The notes under the pieces are model-generated. The model made no database searches, was not told the DNA's origin, and worked only from the letters and a program-made list of their open reading frames with translations. This document shows, piece after piece, positions 33,659 to 40,977 of a stretch of 42,089 bases of DNA (position 1 is the stretch's first letter; every line of letters begins with the position of its first letter). This DNA comes from an uncultured Pirellulaceae bacterium (GTDB lineage: Bacteria; Planctomycetota; Planctomycetia; Pirellulales; Pirellulaceae), in NCBI GenBank assembly GCA_938010615.1, contig CALLUY010000089.1:1-42089 (forward strand), read 5' to 3'. Both the position numbers and the translations under genes were made by a program.

Positions 33659-34295
33659 CTTTTGGATACATGTCGTCGTCGAGTAAATCTTCGAACGTTG
33701 ATTTGAAACGTTTGCGAATTCGCGATAATGCCAGATACACAACGTTGTCTGTAACTCCAAATGTTTCAGCGGTGTCTTTGCGATCTTTTTCTTCAACTGT
33801 GATCGCCCAGAAAATTTTCCAGTCTCGAGTTGAAAACTCATCCTGAACCATTTTCATTGCTTGTCGCACCAAAACGGCTCTCTCACTTAGCTCCGAATGG
33901 CAGCTGTCTTCCAAATTGTCATCAACATTGTCCACGACGCCGGAAATCAGATCATGAGCATCCGAGCCGCCTAAAGCGTCGACAACGGAAGCCTTACGGA
34001 AATGGTCCCGACATTTGTTGTCAACGATCACACGTAACCATGCTCGAAAAGATCCTTCACGTTTGCGGCGGAAGCCCGCAATGCTGTTGGCGACTGACTT
34101 AAAGACCTCCTGCCCGACGTTTTCTGCGTCGGCCGGAGACAAACTCCAGTGATTCCGACACCTTGAGTAAATCATCGGGGCATACAGCTCAACTAGCGTT
34201 TCCCAAGCGGGATCGTCGTTACTTTTGGCGCGATCCAACAGGGAAAGATTGGTCGATTCAAGGTCTTTACCAGCAGTAACGTTTTTCTCTGTCAT
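33645..34295 (-). CDS. ECF-type RNA polymerase sigma factor
   Basis: 216 residues from the ATG at 34295. Region 2 is visible as LVELYAPMIYSRCRNHWSLSPADAENVGQEVFKSVANSIAGF (pattern: YAPMIY...ADAENVGQEVF), with FRAWLRVIVDNKCRDHFRK as region 2.4. Region 4 is DRKDTAETFGVTDNVVYLALSRIRKRFKSTF, a helix-turn-helix. Between them lies an acidic linker. This layout is like the planctomycete ECF groups that are encoded beside Hanks kinases. It is co-transcribed with the overlapping pseudokinase gene, which may gate its activity. Target genes are unknown. Confidence 0.88.
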   Translation of the reverse strand: MTEKNVTAGKDLESTNLSLLDRAKSNDDPAWETLVELYAPMIYSRCRNHWSLSPADAENVGQEVFKSVANSIAGFRRKREGSFRAWLRVIVDNKCRDHFRKASVVDALGGSDAHDLISGVVDNVDDNLEDSCHSELSERAVLVRQAMKMVQDEFSTRDWKIFWAITVEEKDRKDTAETFGVTDNVVYLALSRIRKRFKSTFEDLLDDDMYPKDDRE

Positions 34296-34362
34296 CGATT
34301 TGCGGCAGCAATTAAAGACTGGGAATAGAAGGGCAAAACCATCAGAGCAGGCGCGTAACGAA

Positions 34363-34368
34363 ATTATA
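34363..34368 (-). promoter_or_regulatory. Possible -10 box for the sigma/pseudokinase operon
   Basis: On the minus strand TATAAT lies about 68 bases before the sigma-factor ATG, with a poor -35 match (TTCGAA, 3 of 6) 17 bases upstream. The same intergenic stretch serves the divergent LuxR-type gene. Confidence 0.35.
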
Positions 34369-34467
34369 CACGGATGTATGACAGATTCGAACGTTATATG
34401 AGTGTCGGCATTGATCGTGTCGGTATTGCGTAAAGTTTTCTGCCACCTCCAAACCAGAAGCGAAGCG

Positions 34468-34824
34468 ATGATTGCCAAAAATTCCAAGGAATTAACTCAG
34501 TTGCAACAGGCTGCCATAACGTCCACTATCCCGGGTAGCGATATGTTGACGCAATCGCAATGGAACGAGACTGCGGAAACGCTGCGGCTTACAAATCGTG
34601 AAACACAGGTATGTCAAAAGTTGTTCGAGGGAATTACTCGCAACCAAATAGCGGAAGATCTTGGTATTAAGCCTAGAACCGTTCGGCACTATATGGAGCA
34701 CATCCACGAAAAGTTGGCTGTTAAGAATCGAGTTGGTGTCGTGCTACGCATCATTCAGCTGCGTGACGAGCTGGGAGACACGCATGTTACTGCGAGTCCA
34801 AGCCCGGATCAAAATCAAAACTAG
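34468..34824 (+). CDS. Small LuxR/GerE-type DNA-binding regulator
   Basis: 118 residues from the ATG at 34468; earlier in-frame starts read into the divergent promoter. The protein is little more than one LuxR-type helix-turn-helix: LTNRETQVCQKLFEGITRNQIAEDLGIKPRTVRHYMEHIHEKLAVKNRVGVVLRII (residues about 45-100, with the hallmark RE at the start, RNQIAEDLGIKPRTVRHY recognition part). No receiver or ligand domain is present, so activity must come from partner proteins or level. Divergent from the ECF sigma gene, sharing its regulatory region, which suggests linked control. Confidence 0.82.
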   Translation: MIAKNSKELTQLQQAAITSTIPGSDMLTQSQWNETAETLRLTNRETQVCQKLFEGITRNQIAEDLGIKPRTVRHYMEHIHEKLAVKNRVGVVLRIIQLRDELGDTHVTASPSPDQNQN

Positions 34825-34896
34825 TACTTTCGAACGACAGCCAAGCCTCTTCGAGCTAAGGAGGGGCTGTCGCAATTGCGCAATTGATGCAACCGA

Positions 34897-36237
34897 CTAC
34901 TCGTGTCGCAAAGCTTCGATTGGATCCATTCTGGCAGCCCGAATCGCTGGATAGAGTCCGAACAGGACACCAATGATGACCGAGATCGAAAAGGCCAGTG
35001 GAATCGACAAAGGCACAATTTCTGGCTGCAAAGTTTTGGCAATGTCTGGGAGTTTGGCGTAGGTGTCAGCAGCAAACGTGTACGTTAGCCAGCGCAGTCC
35101 GATAACGAGAAACGGAAACACGACGCCCAAAAGCACGCCGATGATCCCACCGACGACCGAAAGAGAGATCGTTTCTACCAGGAATTGATTGGTGATGTCG
35201 CTGCGTTTGCCACCAAGTGCTCTTCGAATACCGATCTCTCGCGTTCTTTCGGTGACCGTTGCGAGCATGATGTTCATGATGCCGATGCCGCCGACAACCA
35301 AAGAGATTGCGGCTACGAACCCAAACGCTACCATCAACATTAAACGAGTTGCTTTGGCTTGCTCAAGGAGTTCGTACGGCACAATGACCGCGATATCCTG
35401 ACGTTGTGGATCGTTCATTCGCAGTGTCGCTTCAATGACTTCAGCGGTACGAGGAACTTCTTCAGGAGACTCAACTTCGATCGTAATCTGTGTCAGTTCG
35501 AAAACTGACCGGCTGAAACTGCCAGACGCTCGTTTGACTTCTTCGTCTCCCATCTTGGCCCGCATCGTCGTGATCGGGATGTAGATATCGAGGGAAAAGT
35601 CTTGTGCTGCGAGCGATCCACCAATCGCGGCTGTCGCATTTCGTGGCTCGAGCACGCCGATGACTTTGAAGTACTCCTTCTTTTCCGGAAGGTAGACAGG
35701 TTTTTCGAGAGGATCTTCTGACGGGAACAGCTTGCGAGCCAAAACGGCTGCGATCACGCAGACGGAATCGTTCGTCGCCATGTCTCTGGATGAAATGAAA
35801 CGACCACGGGCAGGCTTGAGTTTCGTAACATCCGCATAAGCGGGCGAGCACCCAACGAGGCGTCCATCGATTGGCGTTGCGTTTTGGTTACCAGCGTAGA
35901 TGAATTTCTGAGGCAGCTCGCGAATTGGCACCACCTGTTCAACGGTTGGGATTGTGCTCTCGATCGTTCGCATTTCAGCACGCGAGACACCGAACATTTC
36001 GACCGTCCGCACGCTGGCGCCGGCTTCGTCGGGCGGCTTGATCGATCGAACGATGATGTTTTCGGCACCTAAGTCTTCGATCTGTTTTTGCGCGGCTTGG
36101 CTGATCCCTTCTCCAATCGCCAGCAACCAGATTACGCCGGCGACTCCGATGAAGATTCCCAAAATCGTAAGCGCCGATCGCATCGGGTGAAGCAGCAGGC
36201 TCTTGAGGCCCAATATCCATGTGCGGAGTGAGAGCAT
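34897..36237 (-). CDS. MacB/FtsX-type ABC transporter permease
   Basis: 446 residues. One N-terminal membrane helix (ALTILGIFIGVAGVIWLL) precedes a large periplasmic MacB core domain (about 55-280), then three membrane helices: LMLMVAFGFVAAISLVVGGIGIMNIML, the TRTREIGIRRALGGKRSD coupling region, VVGGIIGVLLGVVFPFLVIG and LAFSISVIIGVLFGLYPAIRAARMDPIEALRHE at the end. All are hallmarks of MacB-type permeases (mechanotransmission exporters, not classic transporters). Its ATG directly follows the ATPase stop. With the ATPase and adaptor it forms one export system. Confidence 0.93.
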   Translation of the reverse strand: MLSLRTWILGLKSLLLHPMRSALTILGIFIGVAGVIWLLAIGEGISQAAQKQIEDLGAENIIVRSIKPPDEAGASVRTVEMFGVSRAEMRTIESTIPTVEQVVPIRELPQKFIYAGNQNATPIDGRLVGCSPAYADVTKLKPARGRFISSRDMATNDSVCVIAAVLARKLFPSEDPLEKPVYLPEKKEYFKVIGVLEPRNATAAIGGSLAAQDFSLDIYIPITTMRAKMGDEEVKRASGSFSRSVFELTQITIEVESPEEVPRTAEVIEATLRMNDPQRQDIAVIVPYELLEQAKATRLMLMVAFGFVAAISLVVGGIGIMNIMLATVTERTREIGIRRALGGKRSDITNQFLVETISLSVVGGIIGVLLGVVFPFLVIGLRWLTYTFAADTYAKLPDIAKTLQPEIVPLSIPLAFSISVIIGVLFGLYPAIRAARMDPIEALRHE

Positions 36238-37029
36238 TTAGTTTTCCTCGTCCGCTTGATTTGCCAAGTGAGCGTTCTTCGAAATCTCTTCGATTTCCTC
36301 CGCCGTATAGGTTTTGCGATCCTTGATTTGTTCGTCGACCACAACTTCACCGTCTTTGAGCCGAATGATTCGTTTCGCATGAGCAGCGACTTCGTCCTCG
36401 TGTGTCACCATGATGATCGTGCGACCCTCATCGTTTAGCCGCTGGAACAGTGCGAGGATTTCTTCGGTCGTGACGGAGTCAAGGTTACCCGTTGCCTCGT
36501 CAGCAAGAATGAAATAAGGATCGTTGACCAGCGACCGTGCGATTGCGACACGCTGCTGTTGACCACCAGAAAGCTGAGTCGGTCGGTGGCCAAGTCGCTG
36601 TCCAAGGCCAACCATTCCCGCCAGCTCCGTGCTCTTTTTTCGCGATTCGCGATTGAGTCTTCCCATGTAGTACAGCGGAACCTCTATGTTTTCGACAACG
36701 CTAAGCTGAGCGATCAAGTTGTACGATTGGAATACGAATCCAATTCGCGATGCTCGGATGCCAGAAAGGTCATCGTCTGACATTTGAGCAACGTCGTCTC
36801 CGCCGAGCATGAAAGACCCGCCGGTTGGGCGGTCGAGACAGCCCAGCAAATTCAACAGCGTACTTTTCCCGGAACCTGACGGTCCCATGATGGCAACGTA
36901 GTCACCTTCGGGAACATCGAACGAAACTCCGCGCAGAGCGCGAACCGTTTCACTTTTTAGCACATAGTGCTTTGTGAGATCACGAATCTGTGCCGCGAGC
37001 TTCGGTTTGGTTTCAGTGCTTGATGACAT
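36238..37029 (-). CDS. MacB/LolD-type ABC transporter ATP-binding protein
   Basis: 263 residues. Complete nucleotide-binding domain: Walker A GPSGSGKST (49-57), Q-loop VFQSYNLIAQLSVVENIEVPL (read as FQSYNLI...ENIEVPL), signature LSGGQQQRVAIARSL, Walker B YFILADEATGNLD, and H-loop VTHEDEVAAHAKR. A short C-terminal tail rich in Glu and Lys extends the domain by about 35 residues. Located between the adaptor and permease genes of the same strand. Confidence 0.95.
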   Translation of the reverse strand: MSSSTETKPKLAAQIRDLTKHYVLKSETVRALRGVSFDVPEGDYVAIMGPSGSGKSTLLNLLGCLDRPTGGSFMLGGDDVAQMSDDDLSGIRASRIGFVFQSYNLIAQLSVVENIEVPLYYMGRLNRESRKKSTELAGMVGLGQRLGHRPTQLSGGQQQRVAIARSLVNDPYFILADEATGNLDSVTTEEILALFQRLNDEGRTIIMVTHEDEVAAHAKRIIRLKDGEVVVDEQIKDRKTYTAEEIEEISKNAHLANQADEEN

Positions 37030-37177
37030 GGAGTTCTAGTTTAGTTGAAAGATGCGTGAGGACATTGTCGCTCTGCTCTCCGAGATGATAGCGGACGGGG
37101 GTGATAAGTTTCCATCGGTAGAACTCAAGGCGAAGTGTTACTTGCGAATCCGCTTGGAGAACCGAGCGACATTGAGA

Positions 37178-39016
37178 CTATCGGCCGCCTCCGCCTGTGG
37201 GTCGTCCGCCGCCTCCGCGTCCTCCTCTGCCTCCGCCGCCCCATGACTTCATGGCTTTCTTCATCGCTTCGACAACTTCATCTTTTGAGATGTCACCATC
37301 GCCATCAGTATCAGCGGTTGCGGCCCATGATTTGGAACGATCGTCCAAGCCAGCGACTTCGTCTTTGTCCAATTTTCCATCACTGTTCTTGTCACTGCGT
37401 TGCATGACAAAACCTGCGATCGTTGCCGCATCAGGACGTCCGCCGCCTCCAGCTCCTCCGCCTTGAGGGCGACCACCGCCAGCCTTTGCCTCATCCTTCG
37501 TTTCTTTTTTGGCATCTGCGACTGCAGCTTCAGCTTGATCTCCTGAGATTTCAATTCTCTTATCGAGCTTCACTTCAGGTAGCTCCATGAGATCTTTGTT
37601 GGCACCAGGATTCATGACGACATTTTCGCCTTCCTTGAGTCCCGACAGGATCCAAGCCATTTGAGAATTGTTTCCGCCGACTTCGACTTCGCGAGTTTCG
37701 AAACCGCCGTCGTCGTTCTTGACTAGACAAAACTGTTTCTCTTGAACGCCGTAGATGGTTTGGATCGGAACCATCAATGCATCGGCTTGATACTTTGATT
37801 GAATGAAAACGGACGCATTCATGCCCGGCTTAAGCGCTTCTGGAGGATCGATGATGCGAACCTTGACTGCGTATTTACGAACCGAAGAGCCACCCCAGCC
37901 GGCTGATTCGGCATACTGATTGACTTTCGTTACGACGCCCTTGAGAGTTCGGTCCGTCAGAGCATCCACTTTGATGGAAGCTGGCATGCCAGTTTCGATT
38001 TGCGTAATGTTCTGCTCGTTGATCAACGCTTTGACTTCCATTTTGTCGATGTCGGGAAGCCGAATCAAAACTTGTGATTCGCGAACGTTGGCTCCTTCTT
38101 CCAAAATCCATTCGTCGCCACCTCGCCCGCGTTGTTCTTTGGCGTACACGACCTGTCCGGAGATTCCTTCCGGAACGACGACTTCGCATTTCTTGATCAT
38201 CTCTTCAATTTCGGCCATCTGGTTTTCCTGAACCCGAAGAGCATCTTTTTCAGAATCCAATTTCACTTTGGCTGCTTCGATGTTGCTTTCGAGCTGGACT
38301 TTTTCCTTTTCGAGCGTGTACTTTTCGAGCACAGCCTTGTTTTGTTCGGCCATCGTTTTGATGTTTTTGTTACGCTTAAGATTGAGCTCCGCACGTGTTA
38401 CCGCAAACTCATCCGCATCAAGTTGTCTTTGGGTGATGAATCCTTTGGCTTGCAGGGCCCGGCTATGATTCAGGACATCGTTGGACTGTTCCAGTTCGGA
38501 TTTGGCTGTTTCGATCAAGCCATCGGCGTCAATGATCTGGTTTTCAAGATCCATCTCCAAAGCCTTGTAGGTTCCTTCCATGTACTCGGTCAACGTCGTC
38601 TTAGCAGTTTTGAGATTGGCATCCGCCTGAATAACAGTCGCCTTCGCGTTGGCGACGGTAATCCGCTGACTTTCACGTTCCTTTTCAAACGCCGTCGAAT
38701 CCAACCGAACCAAGAAGTCACCTGCTTTAACGCGAGTACCTTCGGGAACGAGGCTAATGACAGACAGCTGGCCATTGCGAGCACGAACTTCGCAGCGGAT
38801 CTCTACGTTTTCGCTACTTTGAATTTCGCCTTGATCGAGGACCTTGGCGACGAAGTCACCTTTTTCGACCGTCGCCATCATCAGGTTCAAATTTGGTTTG
38901 GCTGGACCGCTTTTGTAGTAGTACCAAGCAATCGCACCGATAACAGCACAGATCACGGCGCCGATAAGCAGCAGTGACGTTACGACGCCACGACGTTGGG
39001 GGATTTGGCGTTTCAT
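37178..39016 (-). CDS. HlyD/RND-type membrane fusion protein with C-terminal EF-hands
   Basis: 612 residues. One N-terminal membrane helix (SLLLIGAVICAVIGAIAWYYY), then the adaptor layout: lipoyl half (MMATVEKGDFVAKVLDQGEIQSSENVEIR), a long coiled-coil hairpin (about 120-280), the second lipoyl part (VVVPEGISGQVVYAKEQ), and a beta-barrel and proximal domain (MEVKALINEQNITQIETGMPASIKV, LKPGMNASVFIQS). After about residue 500 comes a tail unusual for the family: an Ala/Lys linker, GGGRPQGGGAGGGG, two EF-hand loops (DKNSDGKLDKDE at 542-553, DTDGDGDISKDE at 569-580) and a Gly/Arg end. Both loops have the usual Asp and Glu positions. It precedes the ATPase and permease genes. Confidence 0.9.
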   Translation of the reverse strand: MKRQIPQRRGVVTSLLLIGAVICAVIGAIAWYYYKSGPAKPNLNLMMATVEKGDFVAKVLDQGEIQSSENVEIRCEVRARNGQLSVISLVPEGTRVKAGDFLVRLDSTAFEKERESQRITVANAKATVIQADANLKTAKTTLTEYMEGTYKALEMDLENQIIDADGLIETAKSELEQSNDVLNHSRALQAKGFITQRQLDADEFAVTRAELNLKRNKNIKTMAEQNKAVLEKYTLEKEKVQLESNIEAAKVKLDSEKDALRVQENQMAEIEEMIKKCEVVVPEGISGQVVYAKEQRGRGGDEWILEEGANVRESQVLIRLPDIDKMEVKALINEQNITQIETGMPASIKVDALTDRTLKGVVTKVNQYAESAGWGGSSVRKYAVKVRIIDPPEALKPGMNASVFIQSKYQADALMVPIQTIYGVQEKQFCLVKNDDGGFETREVEVGGNNSQMAWILSGLKEGENVVMNPGANKDLMELPEVKLDKRIEISGDQAEAAVADAKKETKDEAKAGGGRPQGGGAGGGGRPDAATIAGFVMQRSDKNSDGKLDKDEVAGLDDRSKSWAATADTDGDGDISKDEVVEAMKKAMKSWGGGGRGGRGGGGRPTGGGGR

Positions 39017-39452
39017 TCAGGAACTCAGACAATCGGAATGGAAAATGAAGACGAGGAAGTTAAACAGAAAGTCTAACTGAAAAAAGCAGATTCCCATTGA
39101 AGAAATCGGCTCACGAGGCGTTGCTATCTCGCAAAAACAGGGCTATCGGGGCCAAGTTTACCGCGGCATGCCGGCGTAACTCGAAGGAAGCCTTCAACCG
39201 TCATTGAACCATTGAATCAACGGCAAGTTCCGCAAATAGATTCGCTGGGATGCCGCCACCGTAGTCACCTGAACAAGGCAGGCGCAAAAAAATCCCCTTC
39301 GTCTCATCCACGAAGGGGACATGAACCGTCGGAATACGTGGTTCGGTTATATATGTAAAGGATTGGCACTCGAGCCGACCAAAGATGAATCCTTGGTAAA
39401 TTCGCTACAACCGTGAAGCTTTCACGTTTGGCTCGTGTGATCCGGTCCCTGT
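39017..39452. other. Intergenic region between the adaptor and selenoprotein genes
   Basis: About 435 bases without a convincing gene. It holds a rho-independent terminator for the minus-strand selenoprotein gene (39286-39318) and a small perfect hairpin CGTGAA-GCT-TTCACG at 39412-39426. The promoter of the adaptor operon should lie in 39017-39280; no hexamer pair stood out. Confidence 0.4.
39286..39318 (-). terminator. Rho-independent terminator downstream of the HMA selenoprotein gene
   Basis: On the minus strand CCCCTTCGT/ACGAAGGGG (nine perfect pairs, seven-base loop) is followed by ATTTTTTT. It lies about 135 bases after the TAA at 39453 and supports a transcript that runs past both TGA codons. 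Confidence 0.88.
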
Positions 39453-39839
39453 TTAAGCTGATTTTTGATCACAGCTAAAACCAAGGCCGTCGATTGCCTT
39501 TTTTACTTTTTCAAGTGCTTCTGGATTAACGTCACCGTTAAGGATCAACGTCTTACCATTAAGATCAAACTCTACACCCGGTAGAGCCAGTTCGTCTAAT
39601 GCTTTACGAACTTTGGCGCCTCAGCCGCCTGGTCATGCCATACCTGAGATTGCCAGGCTGACCGGAGTCGTGCCTGTTGTAGCTGTCTCTGTGCCAGTGT
39701 CTGCAGGAGTGCTCATGCTAGTGTCAGCTGATGAAGTATCAGCTTCCGTCTTAGCAGGCGCTTCTGCACCACCGCAACCGAGACTCGCTACGCTGACTGC
39801 TACCATACAGGCAACAGCAACAAAGCGAATTAGTCGCAT
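39453..39839 (-). CDS. HMA-domain lipoprotein with two in-frame TGA (selenocysteine) codons
   Basis: 128 residues if both TGA codons (39635-39633, residue 69; 39623-39621, residue 73) are read as selenocysteine; a conventional reading ends at residue 68. A signal peptide with VASLGC (Cys22) and a Thr/Ser/Asp linker lead to a heavy-metal-associated domain at about 59-128: VSLAISGMA-U-PGG-U-GAKVRKALDEL, PGVEFDLNGKTLILNG and VNPEALEKVKKAIDGLGFSC. In relatives, GMxC..C or a CPxGC variant holds the two metal-binding cysteines; here both are TGA and everything around them is conserved. The frame then runs clean to TAA. AGGAGA lies six bases before the ATG. A SECIS-like hairpin and a terminator follow. 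Expected role: periplasmic or outer-surface binding of soft metals or redox chemistry. Confidence 0.82.
39586..39617 (-). promoter_or_regulatory. Putative bacterial SECIS hairpin
   Basis: In the mRNA, GCC-AA-AGUUCGU pairs with ACGAACU-GGC (ten pairs, AA bulge) around the ten-base loop AAAGCAUUAG. The loop begins 15 bases after the second UGA and 27 bases after the first, within or near the spacing reported for bacterial SECIS elements. The hairpin lies inside the coding frame, as bacterial SECIS elements do. Confidence 0.65.
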
Positions 39840-39844
39840 GTGAT

Positions 39845-39850
39845 TCTCCT
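39845..39850 (-). promoter_or_regulatory. Strong ribosome binding site of the HMA selenoprotein gene
   Basis: Minus strand AGGAGA, six bases before the ATG at 39839. This is one of the best Shine-Dalgarno sites in a window where many genes lack one, so the short lipoprotein start is real. Confidence 0.8.
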
Positions 39851-39872
39851 AATTGAGATAAATAATTGAGTC

Positions 39873-39887
39873 CACTTCTGTGAAGTG
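39873..39887. promoter_or_regulatory. Palindrome upstream of the HMA selenoprotein gene, possible operator
   Basis: CACTTC-TGT-GAAGTG, a perfect six-base dyad with three-base centre, 34 bases before the ATG at 39839. Position suits a repressor site over the minus-strand promoter. A second dyad TCAATGG/CCATTGA lies at 39911-39930. Confidence 0.35.
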
Positions 39888-40378
39888 AACCTCATTCATG
39901 ACTTGTCGGCTCAATGGAATCGCCCATTGACCGAAAAAGACATCGAACGATCAGTGTAAGCAATTCAACCCGCGGTGTAGCGATTGCGTCGTCAGTTACC
40001 GGCGAAAACAGGATAAATTGTCTGAATTTGTGGTCCTGCATCCCATTTTTGGGCGATTCAGCTAGGCATTTCCAAAAAAATCGTTGGGCAGCCACATTCG
40101 AACTCGGGACGTGACACAGATTCTTCGATGAATTAAGTTCCAAAACAGGCCTTCGTCGGCATTTCTCTTCTTGGCGCAAAATCGGCATTCAGTATCATCT
40201 CAGTTCGATTCGGTCGGAGAAATCGCTCGTTTCGATGTTGTTGTAGTATGTAGTGTGACCGTATTGGACCTTGAAAGAAACACGAAGAGCCTGATAGGAA
40301 ATTGAATTGCAGTGTTCGGATCGCCAGTGTTGGCTCGGATGAACTGCGACAGGGCGAATCAGTAAGACAGTTAAAAAT

Positions 40379-40648
40379 ATGACCATCACGAAAGAGACAA
40401 AAGCAGAAATCATTGGGGAATTCCAAAAGAATGAAAAGGACAACGGGTCTCCCGATGTCCAGATCGCCGTTCTGACAAAGCGAATCAATAGCTTGACAGA
40501 ACACATGCGAGCTAACCCCAAAGATTACTCGACACGACGTGGCCTGCTTGGAATGGTCTCTCGTCGCCGTCGTTTGCTGGACTATGTCCGTGATCGCGAT
40601 CCTGATCGTTACCTTGACCTTCTTGAGCGTCTTGGAATTCGTAAGTAA
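40379..40648 (+). CDS. rpsO: Ribosomal protein S15
   Basis: 89 residues, the standard length. S15 binds 16S rRNA early in small-subunit assembly. Visible family pattern: DNGSPDVQIAVLTKRINSLTEHM, HxxDYSTRRGLLGMVSRRRRLLDY (here NPKDYSTRRGLL), and the end RYLDLLERLGIRK. It precedes pnp, the conserved bacterial order rpsO-pnp. Start ATG has no clear Shine-Dalgarno. Confidence 0.97.
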   Translation: MTITKETKAEIIGEFQKNEKDNGSPDVQIAVLTKRINSLTEHMRANPKDYSTRRGLLGMVSRRRRLLDYVRDRDPDRYLDLLERLGIRK

Positions 40649-40657
40649 CCAGATTCG

Positions 40658-40678
40658 TTCGCGGTTTCAAACCGTGAA
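40658..40678 (+). other. Hairpin in the rpsO-pnp intergenic region
   Basis: TTCGCGGTTT pairs with AAACCGTGAA (ten pairs including one G-T) just after the rpsO stop. No T-run follows, so an RNA stability or processing structure is more likely than a terminator; in enterobacteria this interval holds an RNase III site. A second weaker dyad AATCAC/GTGATT is at 40836-40856. Nothing else is seen in the roughly 330 bases before pnp. Confidence 0.45.
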
Positions 40679-40926
40679 TGTATCTCTAGGCAACACGTAT
40701 TCGTTTGCTTCCTGTTTCGCATTTCTTATGGCGAGGCAGGGCAGGGCGTAGCCCAAAATTCAACTTCCTGAGTTCAGGTTCCTTCGGCAGGATTTTGTTC
40801 GTGCCAAATGGAATGGCCTATTGCGCTTAAATCGTAATCACCGCTGTGGTGTGATTGCGTAATTCTAGCTTTGCGTAGGCGGCTTTTCCGTTCTTTGATG
40901 TGTTCGCCGGTCAGGCACACTCTTTT

Positions 40927-40954
40927 TTGACAGCTGTGTAAATTTGAATTGAAT
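40927..40954 (+). promoter_or_regulatory. Possible sigma-70 promoter for pnp
   Basis: TTGACA (40927-40932, perfect) and TTGAAT (40949-40954, four of six) with a 16-base spacer, ending 23 bases before the GTG start of pnp. This would give pnp its own promoter besides read-through from rpsO. Confidence 0.45.
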
Positions 40955-40977
40955 GTAGTCCTGGAAAGGGAATGATT

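Larger units (their letters stand above)
39840..40378. other. Divergent intergenic region between the HMA gene and rpsO
   Basis: About 540 bases with the two dyads at 39873-39887 and 39911-39930 near the HMA gene and the leader of rpsO at the other end. Open frames here are short, lack ribosome sites and have no recognisable homology. No promoter pair for rpsO was convincing. Confidence 0.4.

Noticed and set aside
39453..39839. HMA gene as a pseudogene with two nonsense mutations
   Set aside because: Both stops are TGA, both replace the metal-binding cysteines, the rest of the frame is intact, and ribosome site, hairpin and terminator are all present.
39613..39843. Open frame on the plus strand over the HMA gene
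   Set aside because: It is antisense to the lipoprotein coding region, has no ribosome site and only low-complexity Ala/Val sequence.
39892..40504. Two minus-strand frames upstream of and overlapping rpsO
   Set aside because: One overlaps rpsO and neither has homology or a start signal.
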